This document shows, piece by piece, positions 31,601 to 40,320 of a stretch of 64,000 nt of DNA (position 1 is its first letter; each line of letters starts with the position of its first letter). The notes under the pieces are model-generated. The model had not been told where the DNA came from. It ran no database searches and saw nothing but the letters and a program-made list of their open reading frames with translations. The position numbers and the translations under genes were made by a program. Source of the stretch: Galerina marginata (lineage: Eukaryota > Basidiomycota > Agaricomycetes > Agaricales > Galerinaceae); NCBI GenBank assembly GCA_023014335.1, contig JAECYW010000007.1, forward strand, positions 2,542,001 through 2,606,000, written 5' to 3'.

Positions 31601-32716
31601 GTCAATGTCTTCAGGTAAGACAAACAGTCTCTCTCCCTCCTCTAGCGTATCAACATCCTCGCTCTCCCAGGTGTCCTCATCATCAACGTCTTCACAATCG
31701 TCATCGTCGTCATCATGCATGTCCACCAGAGTTCCTATCACATCCTCATCCTCTTCCCACAACTGCGGCATCCCACATTCTCTTGGGCAACGATCAAAAA
31801 GGACTTTCGCGTGGGTCCAATCAATATTGGGGTTGTGCTTCCGAAGCCATGAATGGCCAAGGATAATCTTGTTGGGGCCCGTATTGGTGACAGCGAATGT
31901 TATCGACTCAACATGGTCTCCGATCTTGACACGAAGAGGAACAACATATCGAATAGGACCTCCTTCATTCGGGGTTCGGTCAACATTGTAAACTGGAATC
32001 GGATGTGCGAGTTTTTCGAGATTTAGCCCTAACTGCCTTGCTAATGACTCGTCGATGTAGCAACCAGTCGCCCCACAGTCAAGTAGGCAATCAACTGTGA
32101 ATTTCATGGCCGTGTCGACAGTTTGAAGCATGGCTGGAATAATGGTTGAGCTCGCTTTGGTACTGCCTATTCCTCGTAGAACATGTCGTAAAGGATTTCG
32201 AAGATCTTCAAGTGTCCGGATAGCATCATTGATTGGGGCGGTTATCAGGGCTTGGAAAAGGGCTATCGTGACTTCGTCTTGTCGTCGGTTGGACGTCCAT
32301 TTTCTTAATGCGTAGATTGCTTTATTCTTCATTTCTTTCAGTTGTCGTAAGAGTTTGGCCGCTGCGCTAGTATTCTTTGCATCCTTCGCGTCATCCGCCC
32401 TTTCATTCTCCTCTTTTTGTTCCGTATTCACATCCCTTTCTGTCTTTGCTTTTTCTGTCTCATCCTCTTTATCTTCGTCGCCTTTATCTTCGAGAATACC
32501 TGATCCCTTCGCTTTCTCTTTTTCATTCATTTTCTTTTCGTCTTCATCCTCTACATCTTCTATCGAGCTCGATTTCACCTTCGACTTCTTCTCTTGCTGT
32601 GTGGCTTTTAACAGTGTCGCAGTATCGTGTATTGGCGTTGATGTATTCGTACTAATACATTGAGTAGACGAAGAGGGCACACAGCTATTCACCCTTCGTT
32701 GGTAGGAAAACCCAAT
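28628..32716 (-). CDS. Pol polyprotein (chromovirus), expressed by -1 frameshift from Gag
   Basis: The frame opens after a TGA at 32717-32719 and has no ATG start; the first start-like codon is a GTG at 32692, used for numbering here (1354 residues). An acidic Lys/Glu-rich spacer (about 35-110) precedes the protease with active-site motif DCGATG (205), Cys replacing the usual Ser/Thr. Reverse transcriptase spans about 430-610 with YMDD at 583. RNase H follows (EADSS 729; HTDH 798). Integrase has an HHCC finger (HH 936 to C974/C977), D1007, D1067 in SDRG and E1103 in the segment YHPQTDGQTERVNQE. The GPY/F-like region is near 1205-1260. A chromodomain (1296-1343, VEDILNDR..YLVKWKGFP..ENEWLTEEDL) would direct integration by binding modified histone tails. 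Confidence 0.96.
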   Translation of the reverse strand: MGFSYQRRVNSCVPSSSTQCISTNTSTPIHDTATLLKATQQEKKSKVKSSSIEDVEDEDEKKMNEKEKAKGSGILEDKGDEDKEDETEKAKTERDVNTEQKEENERADDAKDAKNTSAAAKLLRQLKEMKNKAIYALRKWTSNRRQDEVTIALFQALITAPINDAIRTLEDLRNPLRHVLRGIGSTKASSTIIPAMLQTVDTAMKFTVDCLLDCGATGCYIDESLARQLGLNLEKLAHPIPVYNVDRTPNEGGPIRYVVPLRVKIGDHVESITFAVTNTGPNKIILGHSWLRKHNPNIDWTHAKVLFDRCPRECGMPQLWEEDEDVIGTLVDMHDDDDDDCEDVDDEDTWESEDVDTLEEGERLFVLPEDIDTIRASYTISQHLAEENARVKNLKANTTVPDRYVKDFSPVFEKSSFDTMPPRRKWDHAIELKDDSTPFTSKIYPLARDEQRQLDEFIEEHLQSGRIRPSKSPIASPFFFVKKKDGSLRPVQDYRRLNAGTIKNRYPLPLISEIIDKLRGARYFTKFDIRWGYNNIRIKEGDEWKAAFITNRGLFEPLVMFFGLTNSPATFQTMMNELFSGLITRGVVIVYMDDILIFTKTLEEHRAVTKEVLRILADNNLSLKPEKCEWEKTKVEYLGMVISEDGVEMDTVKVEAVREWPEPQNKRELQQFLGFANYYRRFISHFSTMSYPLNRLTGNQPWKWGGEERKAFKELKMAVTTAPVLAFPTDKDPYRVEADSSGYATGATLLQCQSNVWKPVAFLSRSLSNVERNYEIHDREMLAIMRALEEWRHHLQGAEHTVEIHTDHKNLQYFTTAQKLNRRQARWSLELANYDFVLVHRPGHTMGRADALSRRPDYEKGQDDNDGVVLIQPHHLRRVDVEIEDEGNGLVEKIRHHKEVERVVKQKLLLKEKDWEEREGLILWQDRVYVPPDRTLRETIIRLHHDTYTAGHPGRYKTAELILRSYWWPRIHVDVRRYVESCDLCQRTKTKRSKPQGLLSPNLIPKYPWQRITVDLITELPISLGYDAIMVVVDRLTKMIRIIPTYTSLTSEGAARLYRDFVWKDFGLPESVISDRGTIFVSKFMEALNHLLGIQTNVSTAYHPQTDGQTERVNQEVEQYLRIFVNYRQDDWANWLSLAEFSYNDKINKSTGHSPFMLNWGRNPRKGVEVKRESTVEAAADFVKRMEELRKEAEAALERAARDMKTHFDRNHQAAPEFHEGDEVLLEGENLKTNRPTKKLEHRRFGPFKIEKKIGQRAYRLKLPSTWKVHPVFHVSKLFPYHRGDRPHVEPPPPDLIDGEPEQEVEDILNDRIRRGKRQYLVKWKGFPMEENEWLTEEDLTHAKRVLDQYKTRPKGGGNVRK
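28644..28654 (-). other. Polypurine tract
   Basis: In element orientation it reads AAAGGAGGGGG, then TAA and the 3' LTR. It is the expected plus-strand DNA primer. Confidence 0.85.
32669..32713 (-). promoter_or_regulatory. Putative -1 ribosomal frameshift signal (gag-pol)
   Basis: In Gag frame the sequence is TTG GGT TTT, giving the heptamer G GGT TTT (32713-32707), which obeys the X XXY YYZ rule. Slipping back one base reads GGG TTT TCC TAC, exactly the Pol frame, which opens only 3 nt before it. Eight nt downstream, CGAAGGG (32698-32692) can pair with CCCTCTTCG (32677-32669), giving about 7 bp with one bulged base. A further hairpin TGTATT..AATACA follows. Confidence 0.75.
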
Positions 32717-33996
32717 TCATTGAGTAGACCCTTTTTGTCGTCATCAGAAAGATTGTCAAACATGGTGCGAACGAAGACCCGTGGTTCCTGACGAGGGCGT
32801 TTGGGTTCTGGGCAGTTGCATGAAAAATGCCCTTCACCACCACAGTTATAGCATTTAAGGGTTCCTTTCATCCCGCCTCGTGTTCGATCGATTTCCATGG
32901 GTACTCCGGCACCTCCAAATGTACCAGAAGCAGGCGTCTGGGTTGACGTCTGACTTGGTTGACTTCCTCCACTTCGTGTATTCGTCGTTTGTCCACCTCC
33001 ACTCGCACTCTGTCCTCCGCTATCACGACCTCCACTCGCATTTGTTATTCCACCTCCATGGCCTCCGCTTTGGAATCCTCCTCCGTAGCCTCCACGTCCT
33101 CCGTTATATCCTCCACGATTACTCCATCCACCGTATCCTCCTCTGCCACTCCAAGTACCAAATCCGCCGCGGTTAGCGCTACCGCCACTTCCTCCACTCG
33201 CCGTAGTAAATTGTTGGACCCGGCGACGATTATCCAGATTTGCTTCAAGATTTCGGCGGTGGTGGTCCTTTTCGATGGCGAGCTTTTTCCATTCGATATA
33301 TGTGGTAGGTTCCGAGGTGCCTATGACTGTGTACATGTCTTCGAGAAGGCGGCTCGAAAGGCTTTTCTTCAAGATACGGATTAACGCGGCATCGTTGTAT
33401 CCCGAATCGCGCCTATAGACTTCAATGTCTTCGAAAAAGGTTTCAATCGGAACACGGTCGTTCTGAACAATCTTCTCGAGTTTGATTTGAGCATCGTCTT
33501 GGCGGTTCGAGGTCTCGAAATGATCTCTAAAATCTTTCTCAAAACTCTCCCAGGTTGTCCATGGCAATTCATTCACGCTCAATCCCTCCATCAAGTTATC
33601 GAGCCACTTCTGCGCATTCCCTTCCAAGTACGTCATCGCTAGCCTAACTTTTGCATCATCCGAGTCATTGCCGTTATAGGTAACGGGGTCGGCAATGAAA
33701 TAGACTCGAAGACTAAGCAAAAAGCTTCGAAGTTCTTCGGGCTTTCCGTCGTATTTGCTTGGTTTAGCAGCTTTGATCTTCCCTTTGACCGGAGGTTGGT
33801 CTGAGGAACGATTTTGCGCGAGAGTGACAAGGAGTTCCTCCATTCGCTGAGCGGACTGCTCCTGCCGAATAATGGACTGTTCCTGTCGGAAATTCGACTC
33901 GGCCATCTGGTAATAGATGTTGTGTAGCCGATGATCCTCTCCGTTCGCGGACATTGTTATGTCGTCGTCAATGAGGGAAGGTGAATGTTCGGACAT
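32689..33996 (-). CDS. Gag protein
   Basis: 435 residues starting MSEHSPSLIDDDITMSANGE. The central part (about 85-230: KPEELRSFLLSLRVYF, LEGNAQKWLDNL, WESFEKDFRDHFE) is the retrotransposon capsid-like fold. A Gly-rich disordered stretch (about 260-345) precedes one zinc knuckle, CYNCGGEGHFSCNC (382-395, Cx2Cx4Hx4C), for RNA binding. The stop TGA lies 16 nt after the slippery heptamer that gives access to Pol. Confidence 0.95.
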   Translation of the reverse strand: MSEHSPSLIDDDITMSANGEDHRLHNIYYQMAESNFRQEQSIIRQEQSAQRMEELLVTLAQNRSSDQPPVKGKIKAAKPSKYDGKPEELRSFLLSLRVYFIADPVTYNGNDSDDAKVRLAMTYLEGNAQKWLDNLMEGLSVNELPWTTWESFEKDFRDHFETSNRQDDAQIKLEKIVQNDRVPIETFFEDIEVYRRDSGYNDAALIRILKKSLSSRLLEDMYTVIGTSEPTTYIEWKKLAIEKDHHRRNLEANLDNRRRVQQFTTASGGSGGSANRGGFGTWSGRGGYGGWSNRGGYNGGRGGYGGGFQSGGHGGGITNASGGRDSGGQSASGGGQTTNTRSGGSQPSQTSTQTPASGTFGGAGVPMEIDRTRGGMKGTLKCYNCGGEGHFSCNCPEPKRPRQEPRVFVRTMFDNLSDDDKKGLLNELGFPTNEG

Positions 33997-34081
33997 AATG
34001 TTTCAGGTGATGCAGTGAGCTCCGAGCGACAATTCAAGTCTCGGCCGTGCAGTATGGGTTAAAGGGAATCGGTTTAGGTAC

Positions 34082-34092
34082 AGTCTTACGCT
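34082..34092 (-). other. Self-primer binding site
   Basis: In element orientation the 11 bases AGCGTAAGACT start 2 nt after the 5' LTR. They are the exact reverse complement of AGTCTTACGCT inside the same LTR (34159-34149), as in Tf1-type self-priming elements. I did not recognise a tRNA 3'-end complement here. Confidence 0.75.
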
Positions 34093-34094
34093 AA

Positions 34095-34267
34095 TGTCAG
34101 CGTCGCAGAAGGAAAAGGCCGAAATGATATTATAGCGGTGAATAGACCAGCGTAAGACTAAAAGTGTATCTACGAGAGACGGAATGCTATATACTACGAG
34201 AGTAAGACATAGTTCTATAAAGAGGAATAAACGAGATAAGATAAGATAAGCCGATCATTTCCTAACA
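34095..34267 (-). repeat. 5' LTR
   Basis: 173 bp, identical to the 3' LTR. The inferred U3 is 34267-34160 and the inferred transcript start is 34159, at AGTCTTACGCT. Confidence 0.97.
34187..34193 (-). promoter_or_regulatory. LTR TATA box
   Basis: TATATAG on the minus strand begins 34 nt upstream of the inferred first transcribed base (34159), the usual spacing. Confidence 0.6.
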
Positions 34268-34550
34268 GAAGTATAATGTGCAATTGAGGGAACAGATCTT
34301 GTCCATTGTAAAGCCATTCTTGAAACAAGGCCGTCGGAATGACCTGTTTCGAACAATGAATACCCACCCGAACTGATGTATTTTTTCGGATGCGACGAGT
34401 TCTCAGCCGCATCACCTGCGTCTCGGTCATGGAAGGGCACTAGGTTAGCGCCGTCGGTGTCTCGGTGATGGAGCCGCCGAGCGAAGGTTTATTATACTCA
34501 GCGAGCGGGTAATTTGACAAAAGCCGCCGCGAGATAGACCAATGGACCAT

Positions 34551-35827
34551 AATCTTGCCACACTCTGTATGATACCCGTGGTGTTATGCCGGCTAGCAGT
34601 AATTGAGTTGAACGGGGGCCAGTCGATTCTCCGTATATATATTGACCACTGGTCAAGGCACTTCCGAACGGGGTTTCACTGTTAATGTCGGGGAGGAGTC
34701 TCGCGAGTTAGGCCGTCCGGTGAAGGCAGCCGCTTGACCTGGTTCGGTGAACGCTCGAGGGAATCCTTTATGTAAATCGCAGAAAAGTTTGAGAAAAGTT
34801 ATGAACTTAGGCGGTGAGATTATATTTCGATCGCCTGGTAAAAAGGTTATGAAAGGTCCTGTCGTTATGCTGAGCGTTGTAGAACAAGAAAAACCTGTAC
34901 GCAAGGTGATTTGGCTGTGGGAACTCAAAAAGTTGGGCAGAGCAATGAGAAAATACACTGCCATGTCGGAGCACAGCTAGCATGGTTCGGTCTAGGCCTG
35001 TCTAGGCACAGCCGCGGTCCCACTCAGCACGTGTCCTAACAAGGATGATCGACGGTCACCCGGGATAGAGCTCAGCAGGAGTTCAGAGGCGCCAATGATC
35101 GCAGTGGTACTGGTAAACAATAAATGATCTGATTTTGTGTATACGGTATATTCAATACATATCTCAAGGCTGCAGATATATTATTTTTGATTGATTTTAT
35201 TACCTTTCAGTCGTTGAATGTTAGTAACTTAACTTGAAAGACTAACTTTATCATTGGGTTCCCGTTTATGTGTTTCAAAGCGGGGAACTACCCAATGTCT
35301 CCTAACCTTCTCCTGGGTCATTCTGCGTCGGCATTGATTTTCTTCCGTGTATTTGCAGGAGACTGATGTTTCCTTCACTCGAAACACGCTGCTTCAATTT
35401 TGCGATATATTATCACCCTTCCAAGGCATTCCGTGTACTAATTTCTCTCCAAGATTATTATTCAATGGTCGATGAGCACAGCCTTTCGCATGCTTGACAT
35501 GACGCGTCGTGAGTAACACGCTTTGTATATTCCATGGATGGAAATCTTTCCCATCACCGAGATCGCCACTCAAGAATATCCGGACCGTGTAATGGTTCCT
35601 GAGCAATTCCTCGCCTGTTAGATATGTCAACGAGCCCGAAATCACCAATCCGCGAGTCGCCTCGAAAAACCTCTCGCCTCATAGGCGCTGAGTGTATAAT
35701 CCGACACGTTGAACCGTACGATTGCAATTCCGAGAAGACCGTACTATTGCGGTCTATGGCTGTCGAGGGTCTGCCTTTTGTTGGGGGCGACTGCTTCGCC
35801 GTCGGGGAACAGCATCCAACCCACAAG
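34551..35827. other. Promoter of the split gene and spacer
   Basis: A TATATATA element near 34640 probably belongs to the split gene on the minus strand. Open frames at 35.4-35.9 kb on both strands show no recognisable domain. Confidence 0.45.
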
Positions 35828-35834
35828 TATATAA
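35828..35834 (+). promoter_or_regulatory. TATA box of DUF6593-like gene A
   Basis: TATATAA, 69 bp upstream of the ATG at 35897. Confidence 0.65.
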
Positions 35835-35896
35835 CTCTTTGTACCAGAGTAAAGATGCCAACGGAGCCTCTCTTTTCGTAGTCACTTGAACTTTCT

Positions 35897-36653
35897 ATGG
35901 GTACGATAAATCCTTATGCACAGGCTGGGTGGTTTAATCCAGACAACCAAACACCATTCTCCCATCAACCATGGACCCTCAGCTCACCGATTTCGCCTAT
36001 ATTCGGCGCACTTCCTCCCTTTCCCTCCGAAAACTCTCCAGACTGGATTCGCCTCACATTCGTCTCGGCAGATGGAGACATCCTGGACTGTTCGGTGGTA
36101 GGAGCTCGGCAGCAAATATTCTTCGAGATCTCGACAGAGTCATTTGAAAATAAGCCGACGGCCACTACATTCGCAAAAAAAGACGGGACGGTACTATCTC
36201 GCATCGAATGGGCCGTGACCCCGACTGTGGAAATCGAGAACGTTTTGTCAAAGCGACCAGTGTGCGAATGGATAACACGTTCACCCGAGGCAAAACAGTA
36301 CGTTTTGAGTAATTTGAACGGAGCTGGACGACCCTAACACTCTTTAAGTGCAAGGGTCATACACTTGAGCACTGGTGAATATGTATGGGAACGCTATAAG
36401 CAGATCATATACGTGAGTAAATACTTATTCCGATCATCTGATGACTCTGATCCGGGCTGCACAGCTCTACAGGTCAGGTAACATAGGAGGCGATCCCGAG
36501 TTATGTGCAAAATTTCACCGGAAAGGTGATTTCATGCTACTTGATGTGACTCCAAAAGCCATCAGTTTCGGGGTATTAGAGCCAGCCATCGTCGCCCTGA
36601 TGCTTCTGACTGAGCATCACGGCAGTGACGGCACACCCAAGACGGCGGGATGA
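35897..36653 (+). CDS. DUF6593-like protein A
   Basis: Exons 35897-36297, 36355-36412 and 36465-36653 give 215 residues; introns are 57 and 52 nt. The N-terminus MGTINPYAQAGWFNP is a Pro/Gln-rich leader shared with the next gene. The domain follows: WIRLTFVSADGDILDCSVVG, SRIEWAVTPTVEIENV, VIHLSTGEYVWERYKQIIYL, FMLLDVTPKAISFGVLEPAI. There is no signal peptide. The function is unknown; agarics often carry many copies. Frame is intact, in contrast to the relative at 17.6 kb. Confidence 0.8.
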
Positions 36654-37568
36654 GCCATGGGGTAGAGGCAGAATGATTGCTTTTAATAGATTGTCGCCCA
36701 CTATCATATATTTATAATTTGATACAGCACGATATAATTAGTCTAGTATTCTAAAGTGTAATCGATCCTGGACCAAGTTCAATGAGCAAGCGTCCTTACT
36801 GGGAGTGCAACGCAACACAAGCCAGAAGTCACAGCATTGCTGTTCTTCCGCTGATCCGTATATAATTCAGTAAGCCCGGATCAAATTGGATGACGAGTCC
36901 CAGCGACGGTTCGGCCAAAGCCCAAGGGATCCACTCGGAGTTAAGAGTGAGTTTTTGTCTCTCTTCCGACTGCAAGTTGCGAAATTTCGCAACTCAACGC
37001 TGAATAAGAACCTGAGGGCATTTAATGGAATGCAGGCCAATCAGCGCTTAAACGACAACAAATGAGATCAGCATCAAGTCCATAGGAATGACACAGGAAA
37101 TGCATGAAACTTATATAAGCAGTGCGTAAAGGCTACGTCGGTGCACAGCCATTGATTCAGAAAACTTGTTTAATGTCCTAATCAAGGTTGTGTACGACAA
37201 CCTTCGAGCTTATTCCAGTAGCCACGGGTGGCAGTTGAAATTGAAATTACAATCATTGACGCTCCGTGACTGGAATTATATCCCAATAGATCAAATGTAC
37301 ACAGAGTTTGGGGCTGATATCGTCGAGTTCTACCTGCCGGGACGATTTGCGTCCCCGAAGATCACACCAACTGCACCGGTCACCTCTGCTCGGAGAGCAC
37401 TCGCGTGCCAGGGGTTTCAGCTTTAGTCAAACAGCGTCTTTTGTGATATGCCTGCACGGAACTCAATTGCCTGTTGAATACAATGAGCTTTCGGCCTGTT
37501 GCAAAGATATTTAAATGAACCCACAAATGCTTGGACATTCCAAAATATTCCCTCCTTCACACTTCACT
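36654..37568. other. Spacer between DUF6593-like paralogs
   Basis: A TATATAAG at 37112 is too far from the next ATG to be its core promoter unless a non-coding exon exists. ATATTTAAA near 37506 is closer. No gene is seen. Confidence 0.45.
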
Positions 37569-38287
37569 ATGTATGGGAACAATCCGTATGCGCAGGCTGG
37601 GTGGTACAACCCTCAAAACCCCCATTCCATCAATGCTGGTCCATGGAGGCCCAATCCGTCGCATCCGCCTACCTTCGGGGTTCTTCCCGCCCAACAAGAC
37701 CCAAATAAATCGGTGCTGACATTCGAATTCTCCTCCTTCAATCACCAAATCGACATCCTCAACTGCATTGTGACCGGTTCCGGCCAACGGAAATTTTTTG
37801 AAATTCGAACCAAGTCCAATGTGACGGTGGTCTCCAAACCCGCAGAATCGTTAGCGTTTATTAGGTGGTCTCATCGTCCGACAATGGAGGCAACCGGCGC
37901 CATCCCATTGCAACCTACGGGGGATTTTTTAAAGCTATCATCCGATCAAACGTGAGCCATGTTCCGTGAAATAATGTTTTCTCACTCAACTCCACCTCTT
38001 CCTAGGTATCGCACCATGATAATCAGCGGGAAAACTTACGCTTGGATCCCACGTTCGAGTGGAATTTATGTATGTCATCTTTGTCCACAACTGGCGGCGC
38101 GCTGACGATACCTCTCCAGCTATATAGTGCGGGGCCGAATCCTCCGGACCAATACGCAAAAATCAGTGTGACCAGCGACAACTCTAAGGCCTTGCTAGAA
38201 ATCACCAGCGAAGCTTTCCAAGCGGGGCTTTTCGAGCCGTCCATCATTTCCACCGTCCTTCTTTTCAGCTCGAGGAATATTAACTAA
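37569..38287 (+). CDS. DUF6593-like protein B
   Basis: Exons 37569-37951, 38006-38069 and 38120-38287 give 204 residues; introns are 54 and 50 nt, in the same two places and phases as in gene A. The start MYGNNPYAQAGWYNPQNP parallels gene A; an ATG 18 codons upstream is less likely because the leader then lacks similarity. Conserved blocks are LTFEFSSFNHQIDILNCIVT, FIRWSHRPTMEATG, TYRTMIISGKTYAW and ALLEITSEAFQAGLFEPSII. It is a tandem paralog of gene A; the function is unknown. Confidence 0.82.
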
Positions 38288-38899
38288 ATTAGAGAGACTT
38301 TTTATCACATCAACATCACATATTTAACTTTCGAGTCTTTGTCCAGATTCCCAGTCATCTTAAATTACACTGTTCTAATTGGTATATCTACGTGCCTCTA
38401 TTTTGTCTCGTGGACTTTCGGCCACACCCACATAATCAATATCAATACTTTAATTGCCCCAGTACGACTTGATAGGAACATTCGTCAGCCATCCACATTG
38501 TGGCAGACCTTCTTCCACGCTCAGCGCCCACGAATTCCGCACTCATCAGGTTCTACCGCTCTAAACTTGATGAAATGGTACTAAACGTGGGGTTACAACC
38601 GATTGCACACTGGCGACGATGGATAACCACACGCCCACTATCACCCCACTTCCTCATGCCGCTTGTTATCCTCTACCAAGAATCTTGCAGATTCTTCACT
38701 GACAAGTAATTATGTAAATATCCCACCTCCCCCTGATCCGTCAAATTTATTATTCAGCTTTCCCATTACTGCGACAGACCGTGACGATAGCAGAAGCATG
38801 CCCAATTGGCGCTGGATGGCATTTAGGAAAAACTTCAAGTCTGCTCTACCAACATCTGGACCTCATGTAGCCAATATATAACTCGACGTCCGATCTAAT
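38288..38899. other. Convergent spacer, no gene recognised
   Basis: 3' flanks of DUF6593-like gene B and the acid phosphatase. Short open frames only. Confidence 0.5.
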
Positions 38900-40247
38900 T
38901 TAGCACCCAGCTGGACGACTGGGTGGACTACCTGAGAAGTTAGGAACCAATTGACCGCTGTAAGGCGTACACTTCTGGAATGCAGCCGATCCCCAACTAG
39001 TAACGATAGCCGGCAAAACGGTCCTTCCGTTGATCGTCAAGCTGGTATTCGGAGGGGGAACGGGCACTTTCTTAGCCGAGTTGAACAGTCCGGGGTATGA
39101 ACCATTTAACTTGACGCTGTTTACGCTGGTGGTGCGGACCGTATCGCCTGACACCGCAGCAACGAAACTGAAGACATTTGCGCCGACGTCGTAGCGTCCA
39201 AGGGTGTGCAGTCCCCAGTTGGCCTCAAGCGTTGCGATGAGGGAGTAATGAGTATAGAAATTAGAGTCCGTGGTTCCGACAAGGGAGGCCGGAATAGCGC
39301 CACCGAGAAGTATGGTACGGACTCGGTTACCCTGGCTCGAACTCTCGTTCTCATCAAATGCTGTTCATATAAATCAGGGGATTGCAAGAAAATCGAAACT
39401 TCCAAGTACCCACTAAGAACAATAAGCGTTCTTGCCGTATTGAAGTTTGGGTTTGCAAGAAGGGGGGTGAGGAAAGAGCGGCTGAAAGATCCAGCGACGG
39501 TGACGCTAGTATCGTGCCCATCATTCGCTGTGGTCTCTGTGAGGAACGATGCGAAAGGGATACAAGGTAAAAGCAAACGCACTCATATTAGGAGTGATGA
39601 ACATCCACTGAGGAAGGGCGTTGGCGGCAAGATCCTGGTTAAAGGAGACAAAGTTCTTGACGTTGGCACAACGATTTGTGTTGGTTGCGACGGAATCATA
39701 TATAATTAACGGACTATGAGAGGAAAGCTTAGGGTGAGCTGACGACATATGGACCAATAGACGTACTTGTGTTTTCGGACGTAGTCATTCGCCCCGGATT
39801 TCGGGTTCGTGGAAGCCATTCCGGTGAAGCACGTCGATGGCATGTCTTGTTGATACTCTGCCCAGTTAATACCCTTGTCCTCGAACAGGTCGACGATGGT
39901 TGAGATGTTAGCCGGAACGTGATTGAGGTTGTCGTTGTCCATGCCGAAATACTCCCCGCCAACAGATGCGACATAATTGGGCTCGGAGGGATGAGTGAGA
40001 GCAAAGTAGTTCGTGAGTTCAATGCCTTGCTTTGCGAGGGCGGTGAGACTAGCTGATGAATGAAGTTACTGTCAGCTTTACTCCTTGGATGGACTCTAAA
40101 GGACTTACGATCGGCAGCCGCAGACGAAAAGTCCGTGTTCTCGAGCCACATTGTAACAAACCGGTCAAATACTAGCCCAGGTACCGCTGAAGCTTGAGCT
40201 GTCAGAACAGAAACCCCACTTGCAAACAGGAGTCCTTGGAGAAACAT
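38900..40247 (-). CDS. Secreted acid phosphatase (phosphoesterase family)
   Basis: The family (PF04185-like) hydrolyses phosphomonoesters outside the cell and often serves phosphate scavenging. The N-terminus (MFLQGLLFASGVSVLTAQAS) is a signal peptide. The mature start is VFDRFVTMWLENTDFSSAAAD, with the metal-binding Glu-Asn-Thr typical of the family. Later exons give ELTNYFALTHPSEPNYVASV, GGEYFGMDNDNLNHVP, GINWAEYQQDMPSTCF, NDYVRKH, FITPNM, NDGHDT, RTLIVLTFDENESSSQGNRV, TILLGGAIP, THYSLIATLEANWGLHTLGRYD. The Ser/Pro-rich tail ends GSPPSRPAGC. About five or six short introns; the joins checked are in frame and no lesion is seen. Confidence 0.92.
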
Positions 40248-40313
40248 GTTTGCCCGGCCTTTGGGTGTCAGAGATGATTAGAGATGATCGAATATCAGAG
40301 TACCAGCCGTTCA

Positions 40314-40320
40314 ATTTATA
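40314..40320 (-). promoter_or_regulatory. TATA box of the acid phosphatase gene
   Basis: TATAAAT on the minus strand, 67-73 bp upstream of the ATG. Confidence 0.6.

Larger units (their letters stand above)
28468..34267 (-). mobile_element. Full-length Ty3-type chromovirus LTR retrotransposon, 5,800 bp
   Basis: Two identical 173-bp LTRs (TGTCAG..CTAACA on the plus strand) flank gag and pol on the minus strand. The target duplication GAAGT is at 28463-28467 and 34268-34272. Domain order is Gag, protease, reverse transcriptase, RNase H, integrase, chromodomain, which defines a chromovirus. The primer site lies 2 nt inside the 5' LTR and the polypurine tract directly before the 3' LTR. Both reading frames are intact and the LTRs do not differ, so insertion is recent and the copy may be active. 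It interrupts a host gene. No envelope gene is present. Confidence 0.98.
28174..34550 (-). pseudogene. Unknown gene split by the retrotransposon
   Basis: Removing the 5.8-kb element and one copy of its target duplication gives one open frame across the insertion point. It runs from upstream (SSGGYSLFETGHSDG, MALQWTRSVPSIAHYTS) into FQSSVFLMTSVSTPPG..PRYK. A 54-nt intron follows (28342-28395; GTTAGA..CTGAC..TAG), then a phase-0 join to a last exon (28174-28341) reading MHVCDRYSRSENSFNSS, DRTIRKYFGSFFLLGPWRAR and ending YSLNPL. A likely start is the ATG at 34550 (MVHWSISRRLLSNYPLAEYN), with a TATATATA box about 85 bp upstream; one extra base near 34441 separates that part from VPFHDRDAG. The product would be about 175 residues. 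I do not recognise the family. Confidence 0.65.
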
